Assembly (NCBI GenBank): GCA_037137575.1
Contig: JBAXKB010000003.1
Span: 1 to 64,000 of the forward strand
Source: UBA5976 sp037137575
Lineage (GTDB): Bacteria; Actinomycetota; Actinomycetes; S36-B12; UBA5976
DNA length: 64,000 nt
Reading direction: 5' to 3'
Shown here: positions 1 to 8,246 of the stretch, one piece after another
How the letters are laid out: the number at the start of each line of letters is the position of its first letter
How positions within the stretch are numbered: the first letter of the stretch is position 1
Translations under genes and position numbers: made by a program
The notes under the pieces: generated by a model
What the model was told of the DNA's origin: nothing
The model's input: the letters and a program-made list of their open reading frames with translations, nothing else
Database searches by the model: none

Positions 1-2
1 CA

Positions 3-467
3 TCTGCATCGGCATCTGCATCTGCATCGCCGAGCGTTAAGCCATCACACAAGCCCACGCATAAACCAACCGTTAAACCAACCGTTAAACCAACGCCAGA
101 GGCAACTACTGACGAACCAGTAAAGGTTGATCCAACGGTAAAGAAGCCGACTGTGCAAACAGTTAAGCCAAAGCCGCCAATCAAGTTAGATTCAAAAGAG
201 CAGATTTTCGAGAAGGAATTCACTCGACTAACTAAGTTGGATCCGAAGGCTTGGGATCTTAAAGTTGATACAGATCCGCTAACTTACAAGATTCGTTACC
301 CTGCACTATTGAAGTATGCAAAGGGTGCACTTTGCTCTTACATCGCAACTGGGCTGGATGATTTCACACTCGGTAGTTACGTCAGCAATGAAGTGACTTA
401 CGATATGGATATTCAGTCAGCACTGCTTAAAGCAACCCGTAAGGCATACGGTTGCAAGTCGGCGTAA
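3..467 (+). CDS. Secreted or cell-wall repeat protein, C-terminal part (5' end outside window)
   Basis: The frame is open from the first bases, so the start lies upstream of the window. The visible part opens with Ser-Ala repeats (SASASASAS) and then a Lys-Pro-Thr rich stretch with repeated KPTV units. Such low-complexity linkers usually span cell-wall or extracellular space. A compact domain of about 100 residues follows and ends in KAYGCKSA. It has two Cys (in KGALCSYIATG and YGCKSA), a spacing that loosely recalls the small secreted DUF732 domain of actinobacteria. That resemblance is my impression only. A short in-frame start exists at 153, but the repeat region before it is clearly in the same frame. 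The gene converges on sdhB across a strong terminator. Function unknown. Confidence 0.75.
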   Translation, partial: SASASASASPSVKPSHKPTHKPTVKPTVKPTPEATTDEPVKVDPTVKKPTVQTVKPKPPIKLDSKEQIFEKEFTRLTKLDPKAWDLKVDTDPLTYKIRYPALLKYAKGALCSYIATGLDDFTLGSYVSNEVTYDMDIQSALLKATRKAYGCKSA

Positions 468-479
468 AGTAAAAACCTT

Positions 480-519
480 TAATTAGGGCCTCAGTCGTAA
501 CCGACTGAGGCCCTAATTA
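480..519. terminator. Bidirectional intrinsic terminator
   Basis: A perfect 18-bp inverted repeat (TAATTAGGGCCTCAGTCG and its complement) with a 4-base loop TAAC. A-rich sequence lies before it and T-rich sequence after it. It sits between the convergent repeat-protein gene and sdhB, so it can stop transcription from both sides. It is the strongest terminator visible in the window. Confidence 0.9.
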
Positions 520-543
520 TTTTAAAAAGATATTTTTAAGGTG

Positions 544-1320
544 CTAAATCTTGCCGCGAATTAACGCTTGTTTAACTTCAGCAATAGCTTGAGTGATTTG
601 AATCCCACGCGGGCAGGCATCGGTGCAGTTAAAGGTGGTGCGGCACCGCCATACGCCTTCTTTAGAGTTAAGAACTTCTAAGCGGCTAGCTGCGCCGGAG
701 TCACGGCTATCGAAAATGAAGCGATGCGCCCCAACAATGGCTTGTGGACCGAAGTACTGGTTATCCGTCCAAAAGACCGGGCAACTAGTTGTACAGGCTG
801 CGCACAAGATGCACTTAGTACTGTCATCAAAGCGCGCGCGATCTTCTGGCGACTGAATTCGCTCACGCTCTGGCTCGGATCCACTTGGCATCAAGAATGG
901 CAGTACTTCACGGTAGGCCGCAAAGAATGGCTCCATGTCAACAATCAAGTCTTTTTCTAGTGGCAAACCTTTGATCGCCTCAATAATGATTGGTTTAGTT
1001 ACATCTAAATCTTTCATTAGGGTTTTGCAAGCCAGACGATTTAAACCGTTGATTCGCATGGCGTCTGATCCACAAATTCCGTGTCCGCACGAGCGACGGA
1101 AACTTAATGAGCCATCTTGTTCCCACTTGATTTTGTGTAGGGCGTCTAAAACTCGATCAGTTGCATACATTTCTACTTCGAAATCTTGCAGGAAAGTTTC
1201 TTCATCCACTTCAGGGTTAAACCTGCGCACGCTAACGGTCACAGTGAATGACTCTGGCATTGATGTGTCAGTGCTATCGGACGCAGTCACAGGCGCCTGC
1301 GCAGTTTTTGATTTACGCAT
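544..1320 (-). CDS. sdhB: Succinate dehydrogenase iron-sulfur subunit
   Basis: Electron-transfer subunit of respiratory complex II, carrying electrons from the SdhA flavin to quinone. It is 258 residues, normal for the family. The N-terminal ferredoxin domain has the [2Fe-2S] ligands C78, C83 and C98, with Asp86 at the variable ligand position. The C-terminal domain has CILCAACTTSCP (C170, C173, C176, C180) and C226, C232 and C236 for the [4Fe-4S] and [3Fe-4S] clusters. The ATG overlaps the sdhA stop as TGATG, so translation is probably coupled. It is the last gene of sdhC-sdhD-sdhA-sdhB and ends just before the terminator at 480-519. Identification is secure. Confidence 0.97.
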   Translation of the reverse strand: MRKSKTAQAPVTASDSTDTSMPESFTVTVSVRRFNPEVDEETFLQDFEVEMYATDRVLDALHKIKWEQDGSLSFRRSCGHGICGSDAMRINGLNRLACKTLMKDLDVTKPIIIEAIKGLPLEKDLIVDMEPFFAAYREVLPFLMPSGSEPERERIQSPEDRARFDDSTKCILCAACTTSCPVFWTDNQYFGPQAIVGAHRFIFDSRDSGAASRLEVLNSKEGVWRCRTTFNCTDACPRGIQITQAIAEVKQALIRGKI

Positions 1321-3062
1321 CAGTATTTACGCTCCATCGGTTCGTAGCGGGTGAACACAACCGGTTTGTAGTCCAGGTTGATTTCTGCGCCAGCTTGGTA
1401 AGCCATAGTGTGCACCATGAAATTTACATCATCGCGAGTTTGATAATCTTCACGGGCATGAGCGCCGCGTGATTCTTTACGAGCCAGCGCACTCACTACC
1501 GTTACCTCAGCAAGATCAAGCAAGAATCCAAGTTCAATCGCCTCTAGTAGATCAGTGTTGTAGCGCTTGCCTTTATCTTGGATAGACACGTTCGCTAACC
1601 GAACTTTTAGCGAACGCACATCATTTAGCGCCTGAGTCAGGGTTTCGTCATTGCGATAAACCTGCGCGTTTAAGTCCATCGTGTCTTGCATGGCTCGGCG
1701 CAGAGTAGCCACGCGTTCTTGGCCAGTGTTATTCATAACTCCACTGAGCAACGCTTCAACATCGGCCGTTGGGTTTTGCGGTAGTTCGACAAACTCAGCT
1801 TCAACTGCATATTCGGCTGCCGCAACTCCAGCGCGTTTACCAAACACGTTAATGTCTAAAAGCGAGTTAGTGCCCAAACGATTGGCGCCATGTACTGAAA
1901 CACAGGCAACTTCACCAGCAGCAAAGAGCCCAGGCACAAAATCAGTATTGTTGCGCAGCACCTTGGTTGTGATGTCAGTTGGCACGCCACCCATTGCATA
2001 ATGCGCTGTTGGGAACACTGGCACGCGTTCAGTTAGCGGATCCACGCCAAGGTACGTGCGCGAGAATTCCATGATGTCAGGCAGTTTGGTTTCAATCTGC
2101 TCGGCAGGCAAGTGGGTTAAGTCAAGGTAAATGTAATCTTTATGTGGCCCGGCCCCGCGGCCTTCCCGTACCTCCATCACCATGGCGCGGGCAATCATGT
2201 CGCGTGGCGCCAAGTCTTTAATGGTCGGGGCGTACCGCTCCATGAAGCGCTCACCGGAAGCATTGCGCAAAATGCCGCCTTCGCCTCGGGCGCCTTCTGT
2301 TAGCAGAACGCCAAGGCCTGCCAAGCCTGTTGGATGGAACTGGTAAAACTCCATGTCTTCAAGCGGAAGGCCCTTGCGAAGCACAAGCCCCATGCCATCG
2401 CCCGTGAGTGTGTGGGCATTAGAAGTGGTTTTCCAGACCTTGCCGTAGCCACCGGTTGCCAAAATGACGCTCTTGGCCTGGAACACATGGATTTCGCCGG
2501 TAGCAAGCTCGTATGCCACAACGCCAGCAGTTACTGGGTTGCCGTCGCTATCTTCATTGAAGAGTAAATCCAGGACATAAAACTCGTTGTAGAACTCAAC
2601 ATTTTGTTTAATACAGTTCTGGTACAAAGTCTGCAAAATCATGTGTCCAGTGCGATCGGCTGCGTAGCACGAACGACGAACTGCAGCCTCGCCATGGTTA
2701 CGGGTGTGGCCACCAAAGCGACGCTGATCAATCTTGCCGTCAGGTGTGCGGTTAAACGGTAAGCCCATTTTTTCAAGATCAATTACCGCGTCAATTGCTT
2801 CTTTACACATAACTTCAGCTGCATCTTGATCAACCAAGTAATCGCCACCTTTAATGGTGTCGAAGGTATGCCATTCCCAGTTGTCTTCTTCAACGTTTGC
2901 AAGAGCTGCGCACATGCCGCCTTGAGCGGCGCCGGTGTGTGAGCGAGTCGGATACAACTTAGTTAGAACTGCAGTGTGCGCGCGCGAACTCGATTCAAGA
3001 GCTGCCCGCATGCCTGCGCCGCCGGCGCCGACAATGATGACATCGTACTTATGGATTTGCAT
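1320..3062 (-). CDS. sdhA: Succinate dehydrogenase flavoprotein subunit
   Basis: Catalytic subunit of complex II, oxidising succinate to fumarate with covalently bound FAD. It has 580 residues. The dinucleotide-binding GAGGAG lies at residues 12-17. The SHTGAAQGG segment contains His42, the expected attachment site for FAD. Further family motifs include HTRNHGEAAVRRSCYAADRT, HPTGL near the active site and HGANRLGTNSLLD. Its stop overlaps the sdhB start by one base, and it follows sdhD by 12 bases. The product fumarate would feed the class I fumarase encoded at 15299-16948. Identification is secure. Confidence 0.97.
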   Translation of the reverse strand: MQIHKYDVIIVGAGGAGMRAALESSSRAHTAVLTKLYPTRSHTGAAQGGMCAALANVEEDNWEWHTFDTIKGGDYLVDQDAAEVMCKEAIDAVIDLEKMGLPFNRTPDGKIDQRRFGGHTRNHGEAAVRRSCYAADRTGHMILQTLYQNCIKQNVEFYNEFYVLDLLFNEDSDGNPVTAGVVAYELATGEIHVFQAKSVILATGGYGKVWKTTSNAHTLTGDGMGLVLRKGLPLEDMEFYQFHPTGLAGLGVLLTEGARGEGGILRNASGERFMERYAPTIKDLAPRDMIARAMVMEVREGRGAGPHKDYIYLDLTHLPAEQIETKLPDIMEFSRTYLGVDPLTERVPVFPTAHYAMGGVPTDITTKVLRNNTDFVPGLFAAGEVACVSVHGANRLGTNSLLDINVFGKRAGVAAAEYAVEAEFVELPQNPTADVEALLSGVMNNTGQERVATLRRAMQDTMDLNAQVYRNDETLTQALNDVRSLKVRLANVSIQDKGKRYNTDLLEAIELGFLLDLAEVTVVSALARKESRGAHAREDYQTRDDVNFMVHTMAYQAGAEINLDYKPVVFTRYEPMERKY

Positions 3063-3074
3063 CTTGCTCCTGAG

Positions 3075-3488
3075 TTAAGAAATGTTCGGGTCAAAAGTAA
3101 AAATAACGAGTGTGCCAAGCAACACGATAAAGACCACGGTTACTAGTAATAAATATTTAAGAAATGAGCGAGTGCGATCATTCTCGGCGTAGTCGTTAAT
3201 GATGGTACGAAGCCCATTGCCGCCGTGCAACATAGCGAGCCACAGTTGTAACAAATCCCAGACTTGCCAGAATGGGCTAGCCCAACGGCCGGCCACAAAG
3301 CCAAAATTGATGCGCTGCACGCCGCCATCGAGGATGTTCATGATGAATAGGTGGCCTAAGACCAGGAAAACCAAGATGATGCCCGAAATACGCATGAATA
3401 ACCACGAGTAAAGTTCGTAATTATTTTTACCACTTCGAGCTGAGCGTGGATTCAGCAAAGCTGGTGCTGGGTTTGTATTCTCACTCAT
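3075..3488 (-). CDS. sdhD: Succinate dehydrogenase membrane anchor subunit
   Basis: Membrane anchor of complex II, 137 residues with three hydrophobic helices at about 28-52, 75-90 and 110-131. A His in LAMLHGGNGLR and one in VLGHLF are plausible haem or quinone-site residues. Its ATG overlaps the sdhC stop as TAATG, so translation is likely coupled. Anchor subunits diverge strongly, so the assignment rests on position between sdhC and sdhA as well as on the helix pattern. Confidence 0.9.
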   Translation of the reverse strand: MSENTNPAPALLNPRSARSGKNNYELYSWLFMRISGIILVFLVLGHLFIMNILDGGVQRINFGFVAGRWASPFWQVWDLLQLWLAMLHGGNGLRTIINDYAENDRTRSFLKYLLLVTVVFIVLLGTLVIFTFDPNIS

Positions 3489-3877
3489 TAGTTACCACCA
3501 AACATTTGCTCGAGCGTATGTTTGGTCATGAAGTAGAAACCAGGAATCATGATGATGATCCAAATTGCACTAATTACCCACAACATAACTCGGTGATACT
3601 TCGGACCCTTGCTCCAGAAATCCACCAAAATCAAGCGGATGCCATTTAGTGCGTGGTACAAAACTGCGCCCGTTAAGCCAACTTCCAGGAAGTTAACGAT
3701 CGGAGTTTTGTAAGACTCGATAACGGTGTTGTAGTCCTTTGGCGATACGCGCACTAGCGCTGTATCCAACACATGCACGAATAAAAAGAAAAATACGGCC
3801 ACACCGGTAATTCGATGCGCAACCCAAGACCACATGCCTTCACGGCCACGGTACAAAGTGGCTGGTATTGGCGCCAT
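3488..3877 (-). CDS. sdhC: Succinate dehydrogenase cytochrome b556 subunit
   Basis: First gene of the sdhCDAB operon and the cytochrome b subunit that helps bind haem and quinone. I place the start at the ATG at 3877 (129 residues, MAPIPATLYRG). An AGAGGG ribosome-binding site lies six bases upstream of that ATG and would fall inside the coding sequence if the in-frame TTG at 3892 were used. Three hydrophobic helices are visible. The first follows the typical W(S)WVAHRITG motif, and His residues occur in LFVHVLD and LYHALNGIR, the expected haem region. Confidence 0.93.
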   Translation of the reverse strand: MAPIPATLYRGREGMWSWVAHRITGVAVFFFLFVHVLDTALVRVSPKDYNTVIESYKTPIVNFLEVGLTGAVLYHALNGIRLILVDFWSKGPKYHRVMLWVISAIWIIIMIPGFYFMTKHTLEQMFGGN

Positions 3878-3911
3878 GTTATGCCCTCTCAAAAGCAGTC
3901 AATCTAGTTAA

Positions 3912-3917
3912 ATCGTA
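3912..3917 (-). promoter_or_regulatory. Candidate -10 element for sdhCDAB
   Basis: On the minus strand TACGAT lies 34 bases before the sdhC ATG. This predicts a leader of roughly 28 bases containing the AGAGGG ribosome-binding site. No convincing -35 element is visible. Confidence 0.45.
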
Positions 3918-3996
3918 GTAGAGACAAAGGAAAGTGGCTAAGTGAGCAGCAACATTGTCAGCAAGGTCACATCTGGCGCAGCGGTTTGGCGCCGAA

Positions 3997-5751
3997 CTAG
4001 TCAGCAATCTCTAGCAGAACAGTGCCGCTGGTAACTGTGGCACCAATTTCAGCTGAAATTGCCTTGATTGTCCCTGCTTTATGCGCGGTTAGTGGCTGCT
4101 CCATTTTCATGGCCTCCAAAACCACAACAAGCTCGCCGACTTGAACGCTTTGTCCTTCTTCGACCGCAATTTTCACGATTGTTCCCTGCATAGGAGCAAC
4201 AACGGAGTTTCCTGTGCTCGCTGCTACCGCCTTATTGCGGCGAGTGGCTGTGCGTTTTTTGGGACTATCTACGCTAAATGATGACGGTAAAATAACCTCA
4301 ACCCGGCGCCCATTAACCTCAACGGTGATTGGTGCGCGACGATCATCTGACTCTTGCGCAGACCCGATACCTGAGTACGCGGCGATTTTGTTATTGAATT
4401 CAGTTTCAATCCAGCGAGTATGTATTGCAAAATTGCCGTCAGTCGGGGCGAAAGCAGATTCAGTTAGAACAACCTTGTGAAATGGAATCACGGTGGCAAT
4501 CCCGTCAACTTTAAACTCTTCAAGAGCGCGGCGAGAGCGAGCTATCGCTTCCTCGCGGGTTGCGCCGGTAACAATTAGTTTTGCGAGCAGTGAATCGAAG
4601 TTGCCACCGATTACATCGCCTTGAACAAAACCTGTGTCTACTCGAACACCGGGTCCAGCCGGTATCGCCCATTCGGCCAAAGTTCCAGGTGCAGGCAAGA
4701 AGCCGCGTCCTGGATCTTCACCGTTAATCCGAAATTCAATGGAGTGTCCGGTAACTTTTGGATCTTCGTAACCTAACGCTTCACCTTGGGCGATCCGGAA
4801 CTGTTCGCGCACCAAGTCAATGCCGGTCACTTCTTCCGAAACCGGGTGTTCTACCTGCAGGCGGGTATTTACTTCAAGGAACGAAATTGTGCCATCTTGG
4901 CCAATCAAAAACTCGCAAGTACCAGCGCCCACATACTTGGCTTCCCGCAAGATGGCCTTACTTGAAGTATAAAGTTCGGCGATTTGTGCTTCGGTTAAAT
5001 ACGGAGCGGGAGCTTCTTCCACAAGTTTCTGGTGACGACGTTGCAAGGAACAATCGCGAGTTGAAACAACAACAACGTTGCCGTGCTCATCAGCGAGGCA
5101 TTGTGTTTCTACGTGCCGTGGCTTATCAAGGTAGCGTTCAACAAAACATTCACCGCGGCCAAAAGCAGCCACAGCCTCACGAACTGCAGATTCGTAAAGT
5201 TCTGGAATTTCCTCAAGGTTGCGGGCAACTTTGAGTCCGCGACCACCACCACCAAACGCGGCCTTAATTGCAACTGGCAAACCGTATGCTTTTGCGAATT
5301 CAACAACTTCATCACTGGTGGTTACTGGGTCAGGCGTGCCAGGCACCTGAGGTGCGCCAGCTTTGGCAGCGATGTGGCGAGCAGAAACTTTGTCGCCCAA
5401 ATCGCGAATAGCAGCAGGTGGTGGGCCGATCCAAATTAAATCAGCATCAATAACTGCTTGGGCAAAATCAGCATTTTCGGATAGGAAACCGTAACCAGGG
5501 TGAACCGCATTTGCCCCAGATTTTTTTGCAGCATCAATGATTTTCTCGATTACCAGGTAGCTTTCAGCGGCCGTGCTGCCACCCAATGAGAATGCAGAGT
5601 CGGCCATTTTTACATGAACAGAGTCGCGATCAGGTTCGGCATAAACGGCAACGCTGGCAATCCCAGCATCTCGGCAAGCTCGAATTACCCTGACCGCAAT
5701 TTCGCCACGATTGGCGATTAAAACTGAGGTAATTTTCTTTGGCTGTGCCAC
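3997..5751 (-). CDS. accA3: Acyl-CoA carboxylase alpha subunit (biotin carboxylase plus biotin carrier domain)
   Basis: Carboxylates its own biotin with ATP and bicarbonate, then supplies the beta subunit for malonyl- or methylmalonyl-CoA synthesis. It has 584 residues. The biotin carboxylase domain covers about 1-450, with the ATP-grasp glycine loop AFGGGGRGLKVARN and the signature EVNTRLQVEHP. The carrier domain is C-terminal, with EAMKMEQP placing the biotinyl lysine near residue 549. The GTG start has an AAGGAG ribosome-binding site six bases upstream. It lies downstream of the beta, epsilon and Maf genes on the same strand, and BirA, the enzyme expected to biotinylate it, is encoded divergently from that operon. 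The symbol follows mycobacterial usage. Confidence 0.95.
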   Translation of the reverse strand: MAQPKKITSVLIANRGEIAVRVIRACRDAGIASVAVYAEPDRDSVHVKMADSAFSLGGSTAAESYLVIEKIIDAAKKSGANAVHPGYGFLSENADFAQAVIDADLIWIGPPPAAIRDLGDKVSARHIAAKAGAPQVPGTPDPVTTSDEVVEFAKAYGLPVAIKAAFGGGGRGLKVARNLEEIPELYESAVREAVAAFGRGECFVERYLDKPRHVETQCLADEHGNVVVVSTRDCSLQRRHQKLVEEAPAPYLTEAQIAELYTSSKAILREAKYVGAGTCEFLIGQDGTISFLEVNTRLQVEHPVSEEVTGIDLVREQFRIAQGEALGYEDPKVTGHSIEFRINGEDPGRGFLPAPGTLAEWAIPAGPGVRVDTGFVQGDVIGGNFDSLLAKLIVTGATREEAIARSRRALEEFKVDGIATVIPFHKVVLTESAFAPTDGNFAIHTRWIETEFNNKIAAYSGIGSAQESDDRRAPITVEVNGRRVEVILPSSFSVDSPKKRTATRRNKAVAASTGNSVVAPMQGTIVKIAVEEGQSVQVGELVVVLEAMKMEQPLTAHKAGTIKAISAEIGATVTSGTVLLEIAD

Positions 5752-5811
5752 GTGTTACTCCTTGCTGATACTCGTCCAATTCTATTGGCTAGCAGGTAAT
5801 TAGGGGATTCC

Positions 5812-6429
5812 CTAGTGCCACAAGGAAGTCCACGCTATTCCCATATCTCGGGTTAACTCACGCAATAGCAACATGGACATGCCCGCAACAGCCGCAACAT
5901 CTCCATCAATACCGGTGATGAACGCACTACTTCGACCTTCGTGGGTGAATCCACCAGCGACACCTAATGGTTCGCCACTGGCAACGTAGGCTGCGATTTC
6001 AGCATCCGAGACATCGCCAAAGTGCACGTGAGCACCAGCAACACCTGTGCGCACTTCACCGGTTGCTAAATCTTTAACCCAGTGACCACTATGGAGGTAG
6101 CCACTTTTGCCGCGCATTGCTTGCCAACGCTCAGTTGCAATTTCTGGGGTGCCAGGTTTGCCATAGCCTACGCCTTCAAATTCCAGCATCGAATCAGCGG
6201 CAATCATCAAAATATTTGTTGAAGATGTCACCGTAATGTTTTGCGCAACAGCTTCACCTTTTGCCTTTGCTAACGCCACAACTAACTCCGCAGTTGTCGG
6301 CAAGGCAAGTTCATTAGCTACGGCTTCTTCGTCGACATCACTAACTTGGACCAGCGCAGGGATTCCAGAGTCCATTAAAAGTTTGTATCTAGACGTTGAG
6401 GCAGAAGCAAGCAGGACTGTGCGCGACAT
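5812..6429 (-). CDS. maf: Maf-like nucleotide pyrophosphatase
   Basis: Maf/Ham1-superfamily house-cleaning enzyme, expected to hydrolyse non-canonical or modified nucleoside triphosphates to monophosphates. It has 205 residues. The N-terminal LLASASTSRYKLL is the family signature in which Ser-Arg contacts the nucleotide. The ILMIAADSMLEFEG segment holds the catalytic Asp region, and KPGTPEIA is also typical. The start lies three bases after the epsilon-subunit stop, so it is co-translated within the carboxylase operon. Placement of maf between accE and accA3 is a conserved actinobacterial arrangement. The exact substrate cannot be told from the sequence. Confidence 0.92.
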   Translation of the reverse strand: MSRTVLLASASTSRYKLLMDSGIPALVQVSDVDEEAVANELALPTTAELVVALAKAKGEAVAQNITVTSSTNILMIAADSMLEFEGVGYGKPGTPEIATERWQAMRGKSGYLHSGHWVKDLATGEVRTGVAGAHVHFGDVSDAEIAAYVASGEPLGVAGGFTHEGRSSAFITGIDGDVAAVAGMSMLLLRELTRDMGIAWTSLWH

Positions 6430-6432
6430 TAG

Positions 6433-6630
6433 TTACGACGGCAAACTTGAGCGACGCCAGCTATCCTGGCTTCGCACTACCGGTTTGCGCACAACATGTT
6501 CGGGCTTATTCCACTCAGGATGACGACGATCTGCAGTTGTTAAAGCAGTCAAACGCCGAGTAAGCACTGCAACTAAGGCAGCCAACTCATCTGCAGTTAG
6601 CTCGCCTTTCACAACCTTGAGATCCTTCAT
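6433..6630 (-). CDS. accE: Acyl-CoA carboxylase epsilon subunit
   Basis: Small 65-residue protein that in actinobacteria binds the carboxylase complex and raises its activity. It matches the family in size, position and layout: an N-terminal strand MKDLKVVKGELTADELAALV, a helix, and a C-terminal basic stretch with a Trp (DSWRRSS). Its ATG overlaps the stop of the beta-subunit gene. Epsilon subunits are poorly conserved, so gene context carries much of the call. Confidence 0.88.
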   Translation of the reverse strand: MKDLKVVKGELTADELAALVAVLTRRLTALTTADRRHPEWNKPEHVVRKPVVRSQDSWRRSSLPS

Positions 6631-8204
6631 TACAGTGGGATATTTCCATGCTTTTTCGGTGGCATTGTTTGACGCTTGCCACGCAGACTTCGCAGGGCCT
6701 TAGTTATGCTCACTCGAGTTTCGTGGGGAGCGATAACTGAATCGATGTATCCACGGTCTGCAGCTAGGTATGGGTTAGCCAAAGTGTCATCGTAATCAGC
6801 AATGAATTCTGCGCGAGCTGCTACTGGGTCAGTGGCAGCAGCAAGTTCTTTGCGATACAAAATGTTAACTGCGCCTTGTGCGCCCATGACTGCAATCTGC
6901 GCTGTTGGCCAAGCAAGGTTAATGTCCGCGCCTAAGTGCTTTGACCCCATCACGATGTACGCGCCGCCATAAGCCTTACGAGTGATCACAGTGATTAGTG
7001 GAACCGAGGCTTCTGAATATGCGTAAAGCAATTTAGCGCCACGGCGAATGATGCCCTGGTATTCCTGATCAGTGCCTGGCAAGAAACCTGGCACATCAAC
7101 AAATGTAATGATGGGGATGTTAAAAGCGTCACAGGTGCGCACAAAACGAGCCGCTTTCTCGCTGGCATCAATGTCTAGTGCGCCAGCAAATTGCATTGGC
7201 TGATTGGCAATAACGCCAACAGATTCACCTTCAATTCGACCAAGTCCAGTCACGATGTTTGGGGCGAAAAGTGGTTGTGTTTCAAGGAAATCGCCATCAT
7301 CAAGCACGCTTTCAATCAATTTATGCATGTCGTATGGCTGGTTAGGCGAGTCTGGCACGAGCGTATCGAGTTCGCGGTCCTCATCTGAGATTTCCAAATC
7401 CGCACTGACTGCCAGTGAAGGCACATCATCAAGGTTGTTACTTGGCAAGAATGAAAGTAGGTGCTTCACATAATCAAACGCATCTTGCTCATCGTGGGCC
7501 ATGTAATGGGCAACACCTGATTTTGTACTGTGCGTTAAGGCGCCACCTAGTTCTTCAAACCCAACTTCTTCACCGGTAACAGTTTTGATTACATCTGGGC
7601 CGGTGATGAACATCTGCGCAGTTTTATCAACCATGATGATGAAGTCCGTAAGCGCAGGAGAGTAAACCGCGCCACCAGCACTTGGGCCAACCATGAGTGA
7701 TATTTGCGGGATTACACCTGAGGCGCGAGTATTGCGCTTAAAAATCTCGCCGTACATTGCAAGTGAAGCAACGCCTTCTTGAATTCGCGCACCACCCGAA
7801 TCGTTGATACCGATAATTGGGCAACCAGTTTTCATGGCAAGATCCATAACCTTGACGATTTTCTGGCCCATAACTTCGCCAAGTGAGCCGCCAAAAACTG
7901 TGAAATCTTGGGAGAACACACAGACAGGTCGGCCGTCTATTGTGCCAAAGCCGGTGATAACACCATCGCCGTATGGCCGATTGGCTTCCATGCCAAAGTT
8001 AGTAGAACGGTGACGGGCAAGGGCATCGATTTCCTGGAATGAATCTTCGTCCAGCAAATGCAGGATACGTTCCATGGCTGAAAGTTTGCCTTTTGCTTGC
8101 TGCTTTTCGGCAGACGCCACTTGGCGCTGCGCGATGTGTTCGCGATGCTCTTGTAGCTTCGCCAACTTGCCAGCTGTTGTGTGCTTATCTTGCTCGGAGC
8201 TCAC
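6630..8204 (-). CDS. accD5: Acyl-CoA carboxylase beta subunit (carboxyltransferase)
   Basis: Transfers carboxyl from biotin to acetyl- or propionyl-CoA. It has 524 residues forming two crotonase-like halves. Oxyanion-hole glycines are seen in GGARIQEGV and GPSAGGAVYSPALTDF in the N half, and in DVPGFLPGTDQE and KAYGGAYIVMGSKH in the C half. The Ile in GGAYIVM occupies the position known to tune acyl-CoA preference (see findings). The GTG start at 8204 has a strong GGAGGT ribosome-binding site five bases away. First gene of the minus-strand run beta-epsilon-maf-alpha, divergent from birA with only 42 bases between starts. The symbol is by position; pccB is an equal alternative. Confidence 0.95.
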   Translation of the reverse strand: MSSEQDKHTTAGKLAKLQEHREHIAQRQVASAEKQQAKGKLSAMERILHLLDEDSFQEIDALARHRSTNFGMEANRPYGDGVITGFGTIDGRPVCVFSQDFTVFGGSLGEVMGQKIVKVMDLAMKTGCPIIGINDSGGARIQEGVASLAMYGEIFKRNTRASGVIPQISLMVGPSAGGAVYSPALTDFIIMVDKTAQMFITGPDVIKTVTGEEVGFEELGGALTHSTKSGVAHYMAHDEQDAFDYVKHLLSFLPSNNLDDVPSLAVSADLEISDEDRELDTLVPDSPNQPYDMHKLIESVLDDGDFLETQPLFAPNIVTGLGRIEGESVGVIANQPMQFAGALDIDASEKAARFVRTCDAFNIPIITFVDVPGFLPGTDQEYQGIIRRGAKLLYAYSEASVPLITVITRKAYGGAYIVMGSKHLGADINLAWPTAQIAVMGAQGAVNILYRKELAAATDPVAARAEFIADYDDTLANPYLAADRGYIDSVIAPHETRVSITKALRSLRGKRQTMPPKKHGNIPL

Positions 8205-8234
8205 CCAATACCTCCACAGTTATCTCTAGTGTTC

Positions 8235-8240
8235 TACCCT
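8235..8240 (+). promoter_or_regulatory. -10 element of leaderless birA promoter
   Basis: TACCCT lies six bases before the ATG at 8247 and there is no ribosome-binding site. Transcription would begin at or next to the start codon. Confidence 0.6.
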
Positions 8241-8246
8241 AGCGAT

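Noticed and set aside
1..160. Tandem DNA repeat or CRISPR-like array at the window start
   Set aside because: The repeats are codon-level (Ser-Ala and Lys-Pro-Thr-Val units) within an open frame, not spaced direct repeats.
4758..5234. 158-codon plus-strand frame inside the carboxylase alpha gene
   Set aside because: Antisense to the ATP-grasp domain, no promoter or ribosome-binding site, no recognisable motifs.
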